In this document: in pieces, positions 10,286 to 20,594 of the stretch | Layout: each line of letters starts with the position of its first letter | How positions within the stretch are numbered: the stretch's first letter is position 1 | DNA from: Astropecten irregularis | Taxonomy: Eukaryota; Echinodermata; Asteroidea; Paxillosida; Astropectinidae | NCBI GenBank assembly: GCA_963971285.1 | Contig: OZ020256.1 | Span: forward strand, 1,552,501-1,616,500 | DNA length: 64,000 nt | Direction of reading: 5' to 3' | Position numbers and translations under genes: made by a program | Notes under the pieces: model-generated | The model's database searches: none | Told to the model about the DNA's origin: nothing | Seen by the model: the letters and a program-made list of their open reading frames with translations, nothing else

Positions 10286-13200
10286 GTATGTTCTAGTTAA
10301 CCATTATCTGTGTGTCATTTGTAAGTTGTTGCTTAAACAAAAAACTTTAAAAAGCAAAAAAGAATAAGATCAAAGGGACCATATCCAGTGCTAGAAGGAC
10401 AAAGTGCACATTTTTGGTGTTCAAACATCATATTAATATGAACTAATTAAGATATAGTAAAGGATTGATGAAGCAGAGAGTGCGGCAAGAGAGAGCACAA
10501 TGTCTGATCGGCTTTGTTTGATTCAACATGTATGAAAGCAAACCTATTTAAACTCATCCATCCTGTAATCCGAGCCAGTAAAGACCATGCCTTTTATTAA
10601 GGATGTAGTGTTCTGCATGTGTTTCATCTGGCCCATTAAAAATATGGCGATTTTGGGTCTTCAAAAATTTCAAAGAAAAGAAAGCAGCATATTTTTAAAA
10701 CTAATTTCTCGACCTTGACATTTTTAGATGAACTTAAATACAATTAGGTTTGTATCAGTTTTATCTTTTCATTGTAAATTTGTCCTTGCAATCCTCACAG
10801 GCAAAGCTAAGTTTGACCTTGGCATCGAGTTTGACTCCCAGCGAATTGTCACTGAAGATGATGGTACCGAAATTGAAGACGACGAGGTCTTACAGGAGAT
10901 GGGAAGTGGAGCAACATTTATGTTACTGAACAACGGAGAAAGCTGGAAACCTGCCACAAGAACATCACCTCAAGACAAGACACCAGAGCAAGCTATGGAT
11001 GACACAACTCCTCCAGCCCCACAATCACAGGGTTCACCTGAAGCTCAAGTGTCTTCTAGTCATCGAGTAACCGAGTTTTCATCTCTACCAGTATTTAGCC
11101 CAAGGGTGTTGGAACATTTAAGGTCAGGGAAGGAGCACATGGTGTGGAGAGAACTCATTAATGAGGCAGCTAACCACTACACTGGCAAGCATCCACAACT
11201 GGGTAGCACTTCTGAATATTGTGCCATTGGCCGTAAAATGTTCTGCAGCTATCCGTCCATACAGCGGGAAGGAGAGCACGAATGGGTATGAACTGATTAA
11301 TGTAGGTTATTGGCAATCAGTGTGTTTTTGTGTAACCCACAGCATATTTAATATGCTGTAGATTACACAAAAACACACCAAGACCCCTCTAGCGAGGATG
11401 GCGTGCAAGCCTGAAGTGTGGGTGCAACACCATGCCTTTACCATTCGCTGGTTGGAAACTATGAAGCATTTAAATTTCTTTTTATCATTGGTGTATGTTA
11501 CACTCTTACATATTTTTTGTTTGTATTTTTGTTTGTATTTTCAATTTGATGCAGTCCTTTTTCACAAAGTGCCTCTCCCAAAGAATAAGGCATATTCGAT
11601 GGGCAGACAGGAAGAGGACTCCAACCGAGAATAGAAGTCATGGATCTGACAACTGTGCCTCTACTACTAAGAAACCTCGAGTAGTTCGTGTATCCTGCAC
11701 TTCAGATGGGTCATCAGATTTAGCATCGGAAGAGTACGAGAAGCACCTTGCTGAAATTCAAGTCGAGTGGGCCAAGGGACAAAAGAAGAATGATGCCCAT
11801 CTGAATCTCCTGCTCTCAGAATGTTTCAAGTCCAACCAGCAGTGGATCAAAGGGCTTCCAGACTCAAAGATTAAGCCAATTTTGGAAAAGATACCATGCT
11901 ATCAAGATGGGCAGATGGTAAGTACAATTTAACATGTTTTGCTCAAATTCAAAACAAATTAATTGACTCATGGTGTAAATGTGTGGTCCTTCAGAGTCTG
12001 TTGCCATGACCCCAGATTTCAATCCTGCAATGGAAAATCAGGTATATCATCAGACATTCAAACCATACATTGTTGGAGGAGGAAAATCATTTTGTCAATA
12101 ATGTTCTAAAATATTTCCCCCCAAAAAATGTTTCACAAGTTCTAAAAATTTGTTCAAATCTGACGTAAACTTGTGCAGACCAAATGACAGGGATGAGATT
12201 TCTCAGATTAAAGTCTGATTTCAGACTTTTTCCCTCAAAGGCTGTGTACAAAAGTATAGGAGATTCTAAATTCCAGACTTTTTATGCTCCCTGTCAGCTG
12301 TTTATAGAATTTTATATCATTGGTCAATCTCATCCCTGAAATGAGTTTGATGACAAATTGTAACTGGAGTAGTAACTTGTACCACTCATACCATTCATAT
12401 TCTCTTGTTTTGTTACCTTTTGTTCAACAGATCATTGGTGAGTTTCAGAGGATTCTTGGGGAGAAGCAGTTCGGCACACTTAAGAACAACATCAAGATGT
12501 TTTTGGCTGCCATAGAGGAGGCCTTGCATTTGTCGCCAACAGAGGTAAAGTTTTTGTGGTATACCTTTGTGTTCATCGTAAATTCATACCCCCCCCCCCC
12601 CCCCAGTCCCACTGGTGTTTATATTACTGCTCGAGGTGTCCTAAGAGAGCAAAGAATAGTTCCAACTTGCACAGGACCACATTGATTTCTAATTTTTTAT
12701 ACTGACCAATCTTCACCCCTTTTGAATCTGACTTCAGGAACCTGAGAGGACGGTTAAGATCATCGAACAGGTAGAGAAGGCAACAGCCTTTGACAAAGGG
12801 AAGGGTGTCAAAACGAAGAGAGTCATCACCATCATAGAGGTAATGAAACGTTCATATCTCTTTCCCATAATATGTTGGATGAATGAACATTTATTGATTG
12901 TGTACTTTCTTTTGCTGATGTAACTGGAAGGAAATTACAACAAATGTTCTGCTGTACACTAGCAATGAACAACTGGAAAACATTTCCATCATTGCTTCCT
13001 ACTACTCACTTGTTAATAATGGATCATCTCTAAAACAGTGTGCAACTTGACCTGGACTGGCAGTGTACAGTTGTACTCTTCTACATGTACTTGGTACATT
13101 CTTCAACTTATGCTTGCTTGTCTCAGATAAGGGACAACACAGCACATTCAACTCAATGTATTTCATTGTCACTGCAAAATGAAGCTTTAAATAAAGCAAT

Positions 13201-13792
13201 TTTATAGATGCCTGACCTATTTGCAGATGGCCTTACAATTTACTTTTAGAGCATGCTACTGTCAATGATGTCACGTGACTGCACAAAGATGTACATGTAG
13301 TGTACCATTGTGTTGATTGTTTGTGACTGACCAGGATATTTTTGTCAATAATAAGATCCATATTTACATTTTCCTGTTACATGGGGTACCCATTTTTACA
13401 ACAAAGTAACCATTATATTTCATTGTTATTTCATATTTTAGGACATTCCAGACAACGAGGTTGAAGTGGCCCTGAAAACTGGGGATAAGGATCCGCCAAG
13501 GCTGGTAATAATCAAGAGGGATGACAAGATAACAGCAATCTTCATTGTTGGCGATGGTGTACACATATCTTGCAAAGGCAACATGGTAACAAATGCAGTG
13601 ATCACTTTGTTAGGAGTGTATTATGTTTTTGACCTTGACTATCCGAAAATATATTCACAGATCCTAGGAATCCTTCAAAGTCATGTTGTAGGAGGACTGC
13701 CTTTTGAAGGGAAAAAAAGTGCCAAATACCGCACGTTCAATAACTTGCTTCTCAAAAAAATGGCACAGAAACGGTGCGGTAGTGAGAACTGA
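10201..13792 (+). CDS. Transposon gene 2: CIDE-N domain protein, six coding exons (whole span)
   Basis: The exons 10201-10285, 10801-11285, 11555-11917, 12431-12544, 12738-12839 and 13442-13792 all have GT-AG borders and join in phase to give about 499 residues. Residues 1-75 form a CIDE-N/CAD domain: VYKIWSCDRNVRKSVVASS, then IVTEDDGTEIEDDE, then ATFMLLNNGESW, matching the RPFRV..RTVRKG / LVLEEDGT / FMVLE.G..W pattern of DFF40, DFF45 and CIDE proteins. A Pro/Ser linker follows, then a conserved block (YCAIGRKMFCSYPSI, then FFTKCLSQRIRHIRW) and a C-terminal block (LLGVYYVFDLDYPKIYSQ) that I recall from uncharacterised animal proteins. CIDE-N domains pair with other CIDE-N domains, so a binding role is inferred. 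It lies in an element with gene 1 and may assist it. Confidence 0.75.
10801..11285 (+). CDS. Transposon gene 2, exon 2
   Basis: Acceptor ATCCTCACAG at 10791-10800; donor GG|GTATGA after 11285 (phase 0). It completes the CIDE-N domain (IVTEDDGTEIEDDE, LLNNGESW). It then adds a Pro/Ser/Gln-rich linker and the start of the conserved block containing IGRKMFCSYPSI. Confidence 0.75.
11320..11378. repeat. Near-perfect foldback in intron 2 of transposon gene 2
   Basis: GTGTGTTTTTGTGTAA (11320-11335) pairs exactly with TTACACAAAAACACAC (11363-11378). An inner ACAGCATAT / ATATGCTGT stem lies between them. The structure fills the middle of a 269 bp intron and would form a stable hairpin in the transcript. 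No function is known. Confidence 0.75.
11555..11917 (+). CDS. Transposon gene 2, exon 3
   Basis: Acceptor ATTTGATGCAG ending at 11554; donor ATG|GTAAGT after 11917; phase 0 at both ends. It encodes FFTKCLSQRIRHIRWADRKR, a basic segment, then a charged helix-rich stretch ending in ILEKIPCYQDGQM. Confidence 0.75.
12431..12544 (+). CDS. Transposon gene 2, exon 4
   Basis: Acceptor TTGTTCAACAG ending at 12430; donor GAG|GTAAAG after 12544; 38 codons, phase 0. It encodes IIGEFQRILGEKQFGTLKNN and a helical continuation. Confidence 0.7.
12738..12839 (+). CDS. Transposon gene 2, exon 5
   Basis: Acceptor CTGACTTCAG ending at 12737; donor GAG|GTAATG after 12839; 34 codons, phase 0. The encoded segment is highly charged (EPERTVKIIEQVEKA, then KTKRVITIIE). 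Confidence 0.7.
13442..13792 (+). CDS. Transposon gene 2, exon 6 (terminal)
   Basis: Acceptor TCATATTTTAG ending at 13441; 116 codons then TGA. It contains LVIIKRDDKITAIFIVGDG and LLGVYYVFDLDYPKIYSQ, the most conserved-looking C-terminal block. The short basic tail is KKMAQKRCGSEN. Confidence 0.7.
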   Translation, partial: DIPDNEVEVALKTGDKDPPRLVIIKRDDKITAIFIVGDGVHISCKGNMVTNAVITLLGVYYVFDLDYPKIYSQILGILQSHVVGGLPFEGKKSAKYRTFNNLLLKKMAQKRCGSEN

Positions 13793-15099
13793 GTCCAAAT
13801 AATGGTTCATAACACCCCACACAAAATTGTCATGCAATCTAAAAGGTTCATTAAATTATTTTCTCTTGATGCACATATTGATGTAATTACAAACAGCAAT
13901 TGGGTTTGAGGTAGTAGGTCACTGAAGCTATAAAAAAACGAATGGCTGAGACCGCTGAGTACCGAGCAGCTGCAGTTTGGCGGATGCAGTTTTATGCTCT
14001 TTCAAGCAATGACAAGACCAAATCAATGTATGGGGTGTTACAATAACCATTATAAGACATGTGGGTAGTTAACAGAATAATAGCCAGCCATGAACATGTA
14101 TGCACTTGTAATCATTATGTAAGTTCCCTTTTGAAATCAAGGAATCTTAATATTTAGATAGAATAATGTTTTTGATTGCTTATGTTGTTCTCCTTTAAAG
14201 GTACTTGTTTTAAAAAAATTCATAAAGTGCCAAAAACTTGATACTTTCATATTGTGGGTAACATTAAGATTCACTTACATATTTACCTTTGAATTCCAGT
14301 TCCGTTGTTTCGAGTGAATTAAGCAATGTTGAACATTTTAGAGTAATTAGTGTCATCTAGTGCTAGAAAATACATGTGTACATCTGAAAGATATGATTTA
14401 ACTTGAGTGATGACATCGCCAGCTTCAGAGTACTTAAAAGTGTATTAACAAAAATCTGTAAATTGTCAAGTTTAAAAATAATTCATACTAAAATGCTTCT
14501 TCATGTTGAGTTTGGATAATGTTTTAAAGTTTAGGCACTGGAGAAATAGCCGGCATCTGTTTTGACAGCTAACACTTTTTAAAGTGATTTACTGCGAAAT
14601 CCAGTAAAGATTTTCCCTTGTTTTTTTATGTGATACAATGCTCTAAAGGTGCCACACCGTGCATTTCAAAACTACTATTTATAGGGTCGTATTTGACATA
14701 CATCTCGGCAAATCGTTTTTGACCTTACTAAAGGCTAATTTGCGTTCGCCTTAATTTTAGGTGTATTCTGGAAGAGCAAAAGAAAACTACAAAATTAAAT
14801 GAAAGCAACGAAGTAGGTCAAAAAAGACTCAATTTTCACATGTGCATTTTAGTGCTGCTAGTGTTCAGTGTTTGTTATGCAGAGTTTCAGTAATCAATCG
14901 TCAGTGTTTAAAGTTAATATTCTATTATAAATATTGTAGACTGTTATCATGACATTGTGGTTGATGTCATCTTGGTTTTCTTCCATTTAAATCAAACTAG
15001 CAGGAGGCTGGGAGGAAAAATACTTTCATATCGTGGAGAGGATTGCCAATTCAATGTGTCTGTGCCTGCAGTGTGATTAAGGTCTACTATTGTTTCGAT
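13793..15099 (+). other. 3' non-coding part of the 12.17 kb transposon
   Basis: About 1.3 kb without a credible coding frame, between the stop of gene 2 and the right subterminal repeats. AT-rich with scattered T-runs. I see no gene in it. Confidence 0.5.
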
Positions 15100-15679
15100 T
15101 ATTGCATGTTAAACGTTTAAACACTGGTAACAGCTTCTTGTGAAAGCTGTCTAAACACCCGTTATGTTTAGATTTAATAGAACGGTTTGGAAAATTGTAA
15201 ATGCTTAAGCGTTTTATAGCTAAACTCAATGTGCTTAAATAATAACTACGTATTATTTTCAGTAATTACATAAACACCTATAAGGTTATAAACACGTCAC
15301 AGTGTTTAAAAAGTGTTACAGGTCGTAAACAGGTCAAAGTGTTTATCAGTAAACATCTAAACACATGTTAAACACTTGGTAAATGCCATTAACGTTTAAA
15401 TATGGAACATATTAATAATTCATAAACATGTTGAAATGTTTACAATTTAAACACAGTGAGTTTATAAAATAAACGTTCGTGTGTTCTTGAAAATAATAAA
15501 CGCGTGGAATCGTTTAGTCTTTAAACATGTCTGTGTTTACAGGAAAACATTTATGGGTTTAGTTGTTAAATGTTCGAGCTCTAAACGCAGTTTATTAAAA
15601 ACACGTCACAATGTTTATAAAGTGTTACGTTTTTGCGTTTATATAAGTGTTTAGATCCTGAACACATGGTTTTACAGTG
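15100..15679 (+). repeat. Right subterminal repeat array of the 12.17 kb transposon
   Basis: Dense TTTAAACAC, GTGTTTA, AAACACGTCACA and ATAAAC words in both orientations. The stretch near 15600-15632, read in reverse (CGTAACACTTTATAAACATT), matches the left-end motif near 3595. The array ends GTTTTACAGTG. Confidence 0.7.
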
Positions 15680-15899
15680 TAGGCCTATTTATCATCGATA
15701 TAAATACATAATAGGTCAACACTGTACATGTATAATATCAAGGCTACTCTCGGGGTTAATGCATCTGGAATTATGTCTAGTTTCTGCCGTTGGAAATGTA
15801 CAATCGACGTGTACAATGAATAGGCCTACTGAACCTTGACAGTGCGGAGGTGGTGTGCGCGAATGGCAGCAGACATATTATATTTGGATACGGTTGGCG
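15680..15899 (-). other. Upstream flank of copy A, displaced by the transposon
   Basis: This is the sequence that lay directly upstream of copy A before the 12.17 kb insertion. It matches 18895-19060 (upstream of B) and 21560-21780 (upstream of C), for example TTTCTGCCGTTGGAAATGTA and GCCTACTGAACCTTGACAG. No coding frame. Confidence 0.75.
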
Positions 15900-15907
15900 G
15901 TTAAGTC

Positions 15908-16358
15908 CACTGATCTATACAAACTGGATAGGTCGCGCTGCTCTGCAGGTGAAGCATCCGTGCAGCCATTTTGGGATATTCAATACATACACGGGTTTAC
16001 ACCATGGCGGCCATCTTGGATTTTGATCGCAACTTCAAAACGAGGCACTTCCACGCGTGCGCACTTTTCTAAGTGTAAGCCCGTCCATTGTCGAAGACAA
16101 TACACGGGTTTACACTTCGGCAGTTTTGATCGCCACTTCGAAACGAGGCACTATCACGCATGCGCTTTTTTGGAAGTGTAAACCCGTGTATTGGCAGGCG
16201 CGGCAGCCGGCGTATACAGAGAATTGCTGCACTGCTTGCTGTGCAGTCATGCAGTGCAATGAGTATTGTGCTGAATATCCTAACATAGCCGCTGGTGACT
16301 TCACGGCTCGCCGTGTAATCACTGCACCCGCGACCTATCCAGTTTGTATAGATCAGTG
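15908..16358. mobile_element. 451 bp MITE with 30 bp perfect inverted ends and 8 bp target duplication
   Basis: The ends begin CACTGATCTATACAAACTGG and match for 30 bp (15908-15937 and 16329-16358, inverted). The flanking duplication is GTTAAGTC at 15900-15907 and 16359-16366. Copy C's upstream flank has a single GTTAAGTC at 21783-21790 in otherwise matching sequence, so it is an empty site. The interior holds two related palindromic modules (about 15990-16085 and 16101-16190), each bounded by ACACGGGTTTACAC-type arms. An 8 bp duplication is typical of hAT and P superfamilies. No transposase is encoded. Confidence 0.9.
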
Positions 16359-16403
16359 GTTAAGTCCCAGCCATGGAGCGTACAGGCGCAGCGGCAGGCT
16401 TAC

Positions 16404-16644
16404 ATGTCACAGTTGGGCGACATGTTACCTAACACGTTTTGCTCTGTGTATACACTGTGAAAATTTTTAGCAACAAGGTACCATGGGCATTGGGCAACAT
16501 GTTATACCGAGTTTGTTACCGAAAATGTTGGCAGTGTACACTCTGCTTTAGTTAACACATAACGTAGGCATATGCACGTAATATGAGCATAAGATTAATT
16601 GAATGATTTATAACTGCATGTACCCATGATGTGCGTTTTGTTGG

Positions 16645-16678
<34 letters not shown>

Positions 16679-17922
16679 AAGCACCCGTGGAATGCTTTTG
16701 TGCATTTGGAAAGAGAACATCAAATTAGGCTTTCATCCTTGCGACTTACTTTTTTTGGAAGAACTTTAGTATTATTTTATTTTATTCAAATCTCAAATCT
16801 AACAGGAATTTTCACAAACTCGATGCCGCTTAAATTGGTATATGCGAGAACTTGACAAAATAAGCGAATTTGTGCAGGCCCCTATAGGCTGTTTGTACTT
16901 TATTTCGATTTTACAACCTTAAGGATATACTGCGACTGACTGTGTTTTCCAAACTTCCAAAGCAGTTTTTAAAATAGGAACATTTTTTAAATCTATAGGC
17001 ATGGTCTCGAACCTGACCAATCCCATGCAAAGAGATATCACAGGAAGAACTAATGTGTTAATAATTATGACTATCCAACTTAATCTGACTAATGGAATAA
17101 ATGGATGTTCCAATTATTGGCCTTATTAAACTATAAACTAACAAAATTTAAACTAACTGCACGTAATTGTCTAACCATATTCTCCTCCCCCAAAACCAGC
17201 TATTAAACCCAATATAAAACATAAAACACGCTTATCACAGAGCAAACCAGAACTTAGGTAGATGATTATGCACCCCCATCAAGTACTTAAAAATGGTCCA
17301 TAGTTGAATCATGTACCGAGTTTTAAAGCTTCTATAGAGCACAACCTCGGCTTAGGCGTCGGCTCAAGCTTAGTCTCCGTCATCACGCGATAGCTGGAAA
17401 CAATTTGTAGCGGCGTTTTTTGTTGAAGTTTGAAGTTCGTGTCCGTAAAAGATCCTTTCAGTTTCTTGTACGGAGCCGTAGCCGAGTGCCTCTACTTTGA
17501 CGATCCTTCCTTTTAGGAGCCAAAGTTTTCAAAAGTTGATGACATTGACAGGGTTCGGATGGAGGATGATTATATTGTCTGCTTGTTACATCCATGTGTC
17601 TGACAAACAAAAATATTATCATTATCGACGAAGCTTTATACCTGAGAAATATTCTTAGCTCTATGAGCTCGACTCAGTTAATGTAACTTGTAGTTGTTTA
17701 GAACATAACTTTGGGTTGATCGAATGCTTGCCTTTCATCATTGAGCTATTTAGTTCCACTGGTTTTCCCCCGAAACAATGCTAAGCTGAAAAAGAGCTAC
17801 AGCAATCTCAATAATGTGTAGCCGATGTAAGAAGTTTTTGATCATTCTATGATTTGATACCTAATTATGATTCTAAGCTGTTATGTTGTTATAAGAGCAA
17901 CAATCATGCGTATTGCTTTACT
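16404..17922. other. Duplication-unit spacer, downstream flank of copy B; no gene seen
   Basis: Begins with a block (AGTTGGGCGACATGTTACC and following) that recurs at 19070. It then repeats the poly-T, TTCACAAACTCGA and CTCGGCTTAGG series found in 1-2544 and 19.1-20.6 kb. No coding frame is credible. Confidence 0.6.
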
Positions 17923-18825
17923 TCAAGCACATAAAGATGTGATGCGTCTCTCACGCAGCTTCTCGTAGTACCCCATGGATGCCTCCACGCAAGCCTGGAC
18001 ATCAGCAGGAAGGCTCTCAAGAGCTGGAGGAGGCTCCGGACTCCCAAATCCGGTGCTCTGCAGGGCTTTGTTGAAAAAACCTCCATTTTTGTTTGCGGCA
18101 GCCAGTGTCTTGGATGAAATCCACGTTTCAGTAATCGCATTCCCTGCTTCCCAAGACAGAAGGTCCGGGCTGTAAGAGATTCCCATCTTGTGACAGTATG
18201 CAGACAAGATACCGTGAGGATCAGCAAGGAGGTCATCTGTGTCGAGAATGATTGGCTCCTTTTGGAGGTTCTTCTCTGCATACTCCACCAACTCGTACAT
18301 CTCCTTGAAGCCATATCCAGCAGGAAAAGCACACTCTGGCAGTTCTTGCAGATTAATGTACTCTGCCAAAGCCTCGCCATAAAGATGAAGCAGTACCTTT
18401 TTCCAAGAAGAGAACACCTTTGCCGGATGACGTATCAAGAAACTGTATCTGAAATCTCTAGGCAGCATATGGTACCAAGATGCAGTGTGGTAGCACATGT
18501 CTTTACAAAACAAGATCTTCTTGTCCTCATAGGGTGCCTCCAGAAGTTGATCACGTACCCAGGCGTAGGTGCATACCTTTGCGTCAAAACCGCGGACATG
18601 TTCGACTTCATTGATTGTAACGTCATTCACTTCAACGAAACGTCTCTCCAACGGGTTGTCCAAGTCCGGGTTTTGATTCTTTCTCTCGGGACCCGAAAAG
18701 AAGGCACAGTTGTACGGTTCGTTCAAGACCTGGATGTCTTCGACGAAGCTGAGACATTTCAGGACGGCAGTGGACACCGTGCGAGGCACGCACCACAGAA
18801 ACACCCTATTTAGACTGTCGGACAT
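17923..18825 (-). CDS. Sulfotransferase-like P-loop protein, copy B
   Basis: An intact intronless frame. I chose the ATG at 18825 (MSDSLNRV) because it matches copies A and C and gives 300 residues; an in-frame ATG at 18882 would add 19 residues with no counterpart in the paralogues. It has the P-loop CVPRTVSTA and the RHPAKVFSSW motif. Within the cluster, B and C are very close to each other and A is slightly further. Its upstream flank (18895-18896) keeps the uninterrupted transposon target site. Function as for copy A: a sulfonate-transfer type P-loop enzyme by homology, substrate unknown. Confidence 0.85.
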   Translation of the reverse strand: MSDSLNRVFLWCVPRTVSTAVLKCLSFVEDIQVLNEPYNCAFFSGPERKNQNPDLDNPLERRFVEVNDVTINEVEHVRGFDAKVCTYAWVRDQLLEAPYEDKKILFCKDMCYHTASWYHMLPRDFRYSFLIRHPAKVFSSWKKVLLHLYGEALAEYINLQELPECAFPAGYGFKEMYELVEYAEKNLQKEPIILDTDDLLADPHGILSAYCHKMGISYSPDLLSWEAGNAITETWISSKTLAAANKNGGFFNKALQSTGFGSPEPPPALESLPADVQACVEASMGYYEKLRERRITSLCA

Positions 18826-20594
18826 CTTTTCCGCGAGTCTGGCAACATTCATTAGTCGTATATAGTTTATGTTCAGGTTCAAAACCTACAGGCCTAGGCC
18901 TATTTATCATCGATATAAATACATAATAGGTCTACACTGTACATGTAGTATCAAGCGTGCTCTCGGGGTTTATGCATCTGTAATATGTCTAGTTTCTGCC
19001 GTTGAAAATGTACAATCGACTTGTACAATGAATATATAGGCCTACTGAACCTTGACAGGTCATGTCACAGTTGGTCGACATGTTACCCAACACGTTTTGC
19101 TCTGTGTACACTGTAAACATTTTTAGCAACAAGGTATATACCATGGGCATTGGGCAACATGTGATAGCGAGTTTTTACCGAAAATGTTGGCAGTGTACAC
19201 TCTGCTTTAGTTAACACATAACGTAGGCACATGCATGTAATATGAGCATAAGATTAATTGAATGATTTATTACTGCATGTACCCATGATGTGCGTGTTTT
19301 TTGTGGGTTTTTTGGTGGTTTTTTTTTTTTTACAAATAAAGCACCCGTGGGATGCTTTTGTGCATTTGGAAAGAGAACATCAAATTAGGCTTTCATCCTT
19401 GCGACTTACTTTTTTGGAAGAACTTTAGTATTATTTTATTTTTATTCAAATCTCAAATCTAACAGGAATTTTCACAAACTCGATGCCGCTTAAATTAGTA
19501 TATGCGAGAACTTGACAAAATAAGCGAATTTGTGCAGGCCCCTATCGGCTGTTTGTACTTTATTTCGATTTTACAACCTTAAGGATATACTGCGACTGAC
19601 ATGTGTTTTCCAAACTTCCAAAGCAGTTTTTCAAATATAATTATGCATGACGAACATTTCGATTTCAATTAAATTGAATTTTAAAAGAAAATTTTTTCAT
19701 TCTAAATCTATAGGCTGTATGCATGGTCTCGAACCTGACCAATCGCAAAGAGATATCACAGGAAGAACTATGTGTTAATAATGATGACTATATCCAACCT
19801 AATCTGACTAATGAAAAAAATGGATGTTCCAATAGGCCTTAATTAAACTAACTAACAAACTTTAAACTAACTGCACATAACTGTCTAACCATATTCTCCT
19901 CCCCAAACCAGCTATTAAACCCAATATAAAACATAAAACACGCCTATCACAGAGCAAACCAGAACTTAGCTAGATGATTATGCACCCCCATCAAGTACTT
20001 AAGAATGGTCCATATAGTTGAATCATGTACCGAGTCTTAAAGCCTTCAAAGAGCACAACCTCGGCTTTGGCTTCGGCTCAGGCTTAGTCACCGTCATCAC
20101 GCGATAGCTAAAAAACAAGGGTACCTGTTTTTTGTTGAAGTTGGAACTTCGTTTCCGTATTAAATGAAAGATCCTTTCAGTTTCTTGTATGGAGCCGTAG
20201 CCGAGTGCCTCTACTTTGACGATCCTTCCATTTAGGAGCCCAAGTTTTCAAAAGTAATGACATTAACAGGGTTCGGATGGAGTTATTGTCTATATCCATG
20301 TGTCTGACAAACAAAAATATTATCATTATCGACGAAGCTTTATGCCTGAGAAATATTCTTGGCTCTGTGAGCTAGACTCATGAGTTGTTTAGAACATAAC
20401 TTTAGGTTGATCGAATGCTTGTCTTTCATCATTGAACTATTTAGTTCCACTGGTTTTTGCCCGAAACAATGCTATGCTGAAAAGAGCTAAAATCTCCATA
20501 ATGACTATCCGATGTAAGAAGTCTGTGATCATACTATGATTTGATACCTAATTGTGATTCTAAGCTGTTATGTTGTTATAAGAATTGCTTTACT
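18826..20594. other. Spacer between copies B and C; no gene seen
   Basis: Contains the upstream flank of B (to about 19056), then the repeat of the unit spacer first seen at 16404. B and C stop codons lie 2,672 bp apart, which is the unit length. Short poly-T tract at 19318-19331. Confidence 0.6.

Larger units (their letters stand above)
3510..15679 (+). mobile_element. 12.17 kb two-gene CMC-like (CACTA-type) DNA transposon
   Basis: The left end reads CACTGTAAAAC and the right end GTTTTACAGTG, an 11 bp perfect terminal inverted repeat. It is flanked by TA at 3508-3509 and TA at 15680-15681. The flanks rejoin as CAGGCC-TA-GGCCTATTT, which is exactly the uninterrupted sequence upstream of copy B (TA at 18895-18896); copy C has the same junction at 21560-21561. 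These two paralogues are natural empty sites, so the boundaries are seen directly. Inside are subterminal repeats at both ends, a zinc-finger transposase-like gene with CMC signatures, and a six-exon CIDE-N gene, both on the plus strand. The CACTG ends, short target duplication and repeat-rich ends match the CACTA/EnSpm-Mirage group. Assignment to a named family needs a database search. Confidence 0.9.

Noticed and set aside
15633-16470. Plus-strand frames across the right transposon end and the 451 bp MITE
   Set aside because: They span inserted-element boundaries and MITE palindromes and have no coding character.
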